Shown: positions 63,972 through 64,000 of the stretch, in pieces | Numbering within the stretch: position 1 is the stretch's first letter | Layout: each line of letters begins with the position of its first letter | DNA from: Spirosoma oryzicola | GTDB lineage: Bacteria > Bacteroidota > Bacteroidia > Cytophagales > Spirosomataceae | NCBI RefSeq assembly: GCF_021233055.1 | Contig: NZ_CP089538.1 | Coordinates: 3,984,501-4,048,500 of the forward strand | DNA length: 64,000 bases | Direction of reading: 5' to 3' | Program-made: the position numbers and the translations under genes | The notes under the pieces: model-generated | The model's database searches: none | Told to the model about the DNA's origin: nothing | What the model saw: only the letters and a program-made list of their open reading frames with translations

Positions 63972-64000
63972 GGCTGCAACGATCCGTTGCGGCCTTTTTT
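63972..64000 (+). terminator. Terminator at window end
   Basis: GGCTGCAACG/CGTTGCGGCC stem (one G-T pair) with a 3-base loop, followed by a run of T up to the window edge, 30 bases after the lipoprotein stop codon. Confidence 0.85.

Overview
The window looks like chromosomal DNA of a Bacteroidota bacterium, order Cytophagales, most likely Spirosoma or a close relative. Phylum and order are fairly safe; the genus is inference. The reasons are TAnnTTTG-type promoter boxes, many secreted proteins and lipoproteins with Bacteroidota signal sequences, DUF2911/DUF4920/DUF4174/DUF3109 proteins, a fused SerB-SerA enzyme, and roughly even base composition. I see no rRNA or tRNA gene, CRISPR array, complete insertion sequence or prophage.

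Layout. 1-1945: the start of a GMC oxidoreductase, cut by the window edge, with its gluconate-dehydrogenase-subunit-3-like partner. 2223-5965: a small orphan protein, a DUF4239 membrane protein and a secreted beta-helix protein. 6450-9413: three glycosyltransferases. 10384-18759: mnmE, an MpaB-like oxygenase, a metallo-hydrolase, a receiver-only response regulator, a WapI-immunity-like protein and a large hybrid histidine kinase. 18965-21762: three exported or surface proteins. 21767-31234: six minus-strand genes that form the most unusual locus. 31417-43198: mostly housekeeping genes (rsmA, mgtE, dtd, an O-methyltransferase, a LysM transglycosylase, a DUF3109 protein, an alkyltransferase-like protein, lgt, yidD, a GroES-like protein). 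43249-53443: sialate O-acetylesterase, an NmrA-like protein, a carotenoid-desaturase-like flavoprotein, metY, a cyanophycinase-like protein, a second copy of the small orphan family, a redoxin, a beta-barrel protein and a DUF2911 protein. 53800-57932: a YheT hydrolase followed by serine biosynthesis (SerB-SerA fusion, then SerC). 58096-63942: an outer-membrane protein, DinB, a spore-photoproduct-lyase-like radical SAM protein, an M13 peptidase, a DUF4920 protein and a lipoprotein.

The locus most worth attention is 21767-31234. In transcription order it encodes a lipoprotein with a von-Willebrand-A-like start, a small multi-pass membrane protein, a tubulin/FtsZ-like GTPase-type protein, a 1186-residue protein with a C-terminal actin/Hsp70-type ATPase core, a membrane-anchored coiled-coil protein, and a membrane protein with an Ig-like domain and a WG-type repeat. 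A tubulin-like and an actin-like protein in one operon with envelope proteins suggests a filament-based envelope or membrane-remodelling machine. The three looser gene junctions each carry an inverted repeat, one of them a perfect 26-bp stem with a 4-nt loop, which suggests that gene dosage within the operon is set after transcription. The surface-protein genes at 18965-21762 converge on its 3' end and may belong to the same function.
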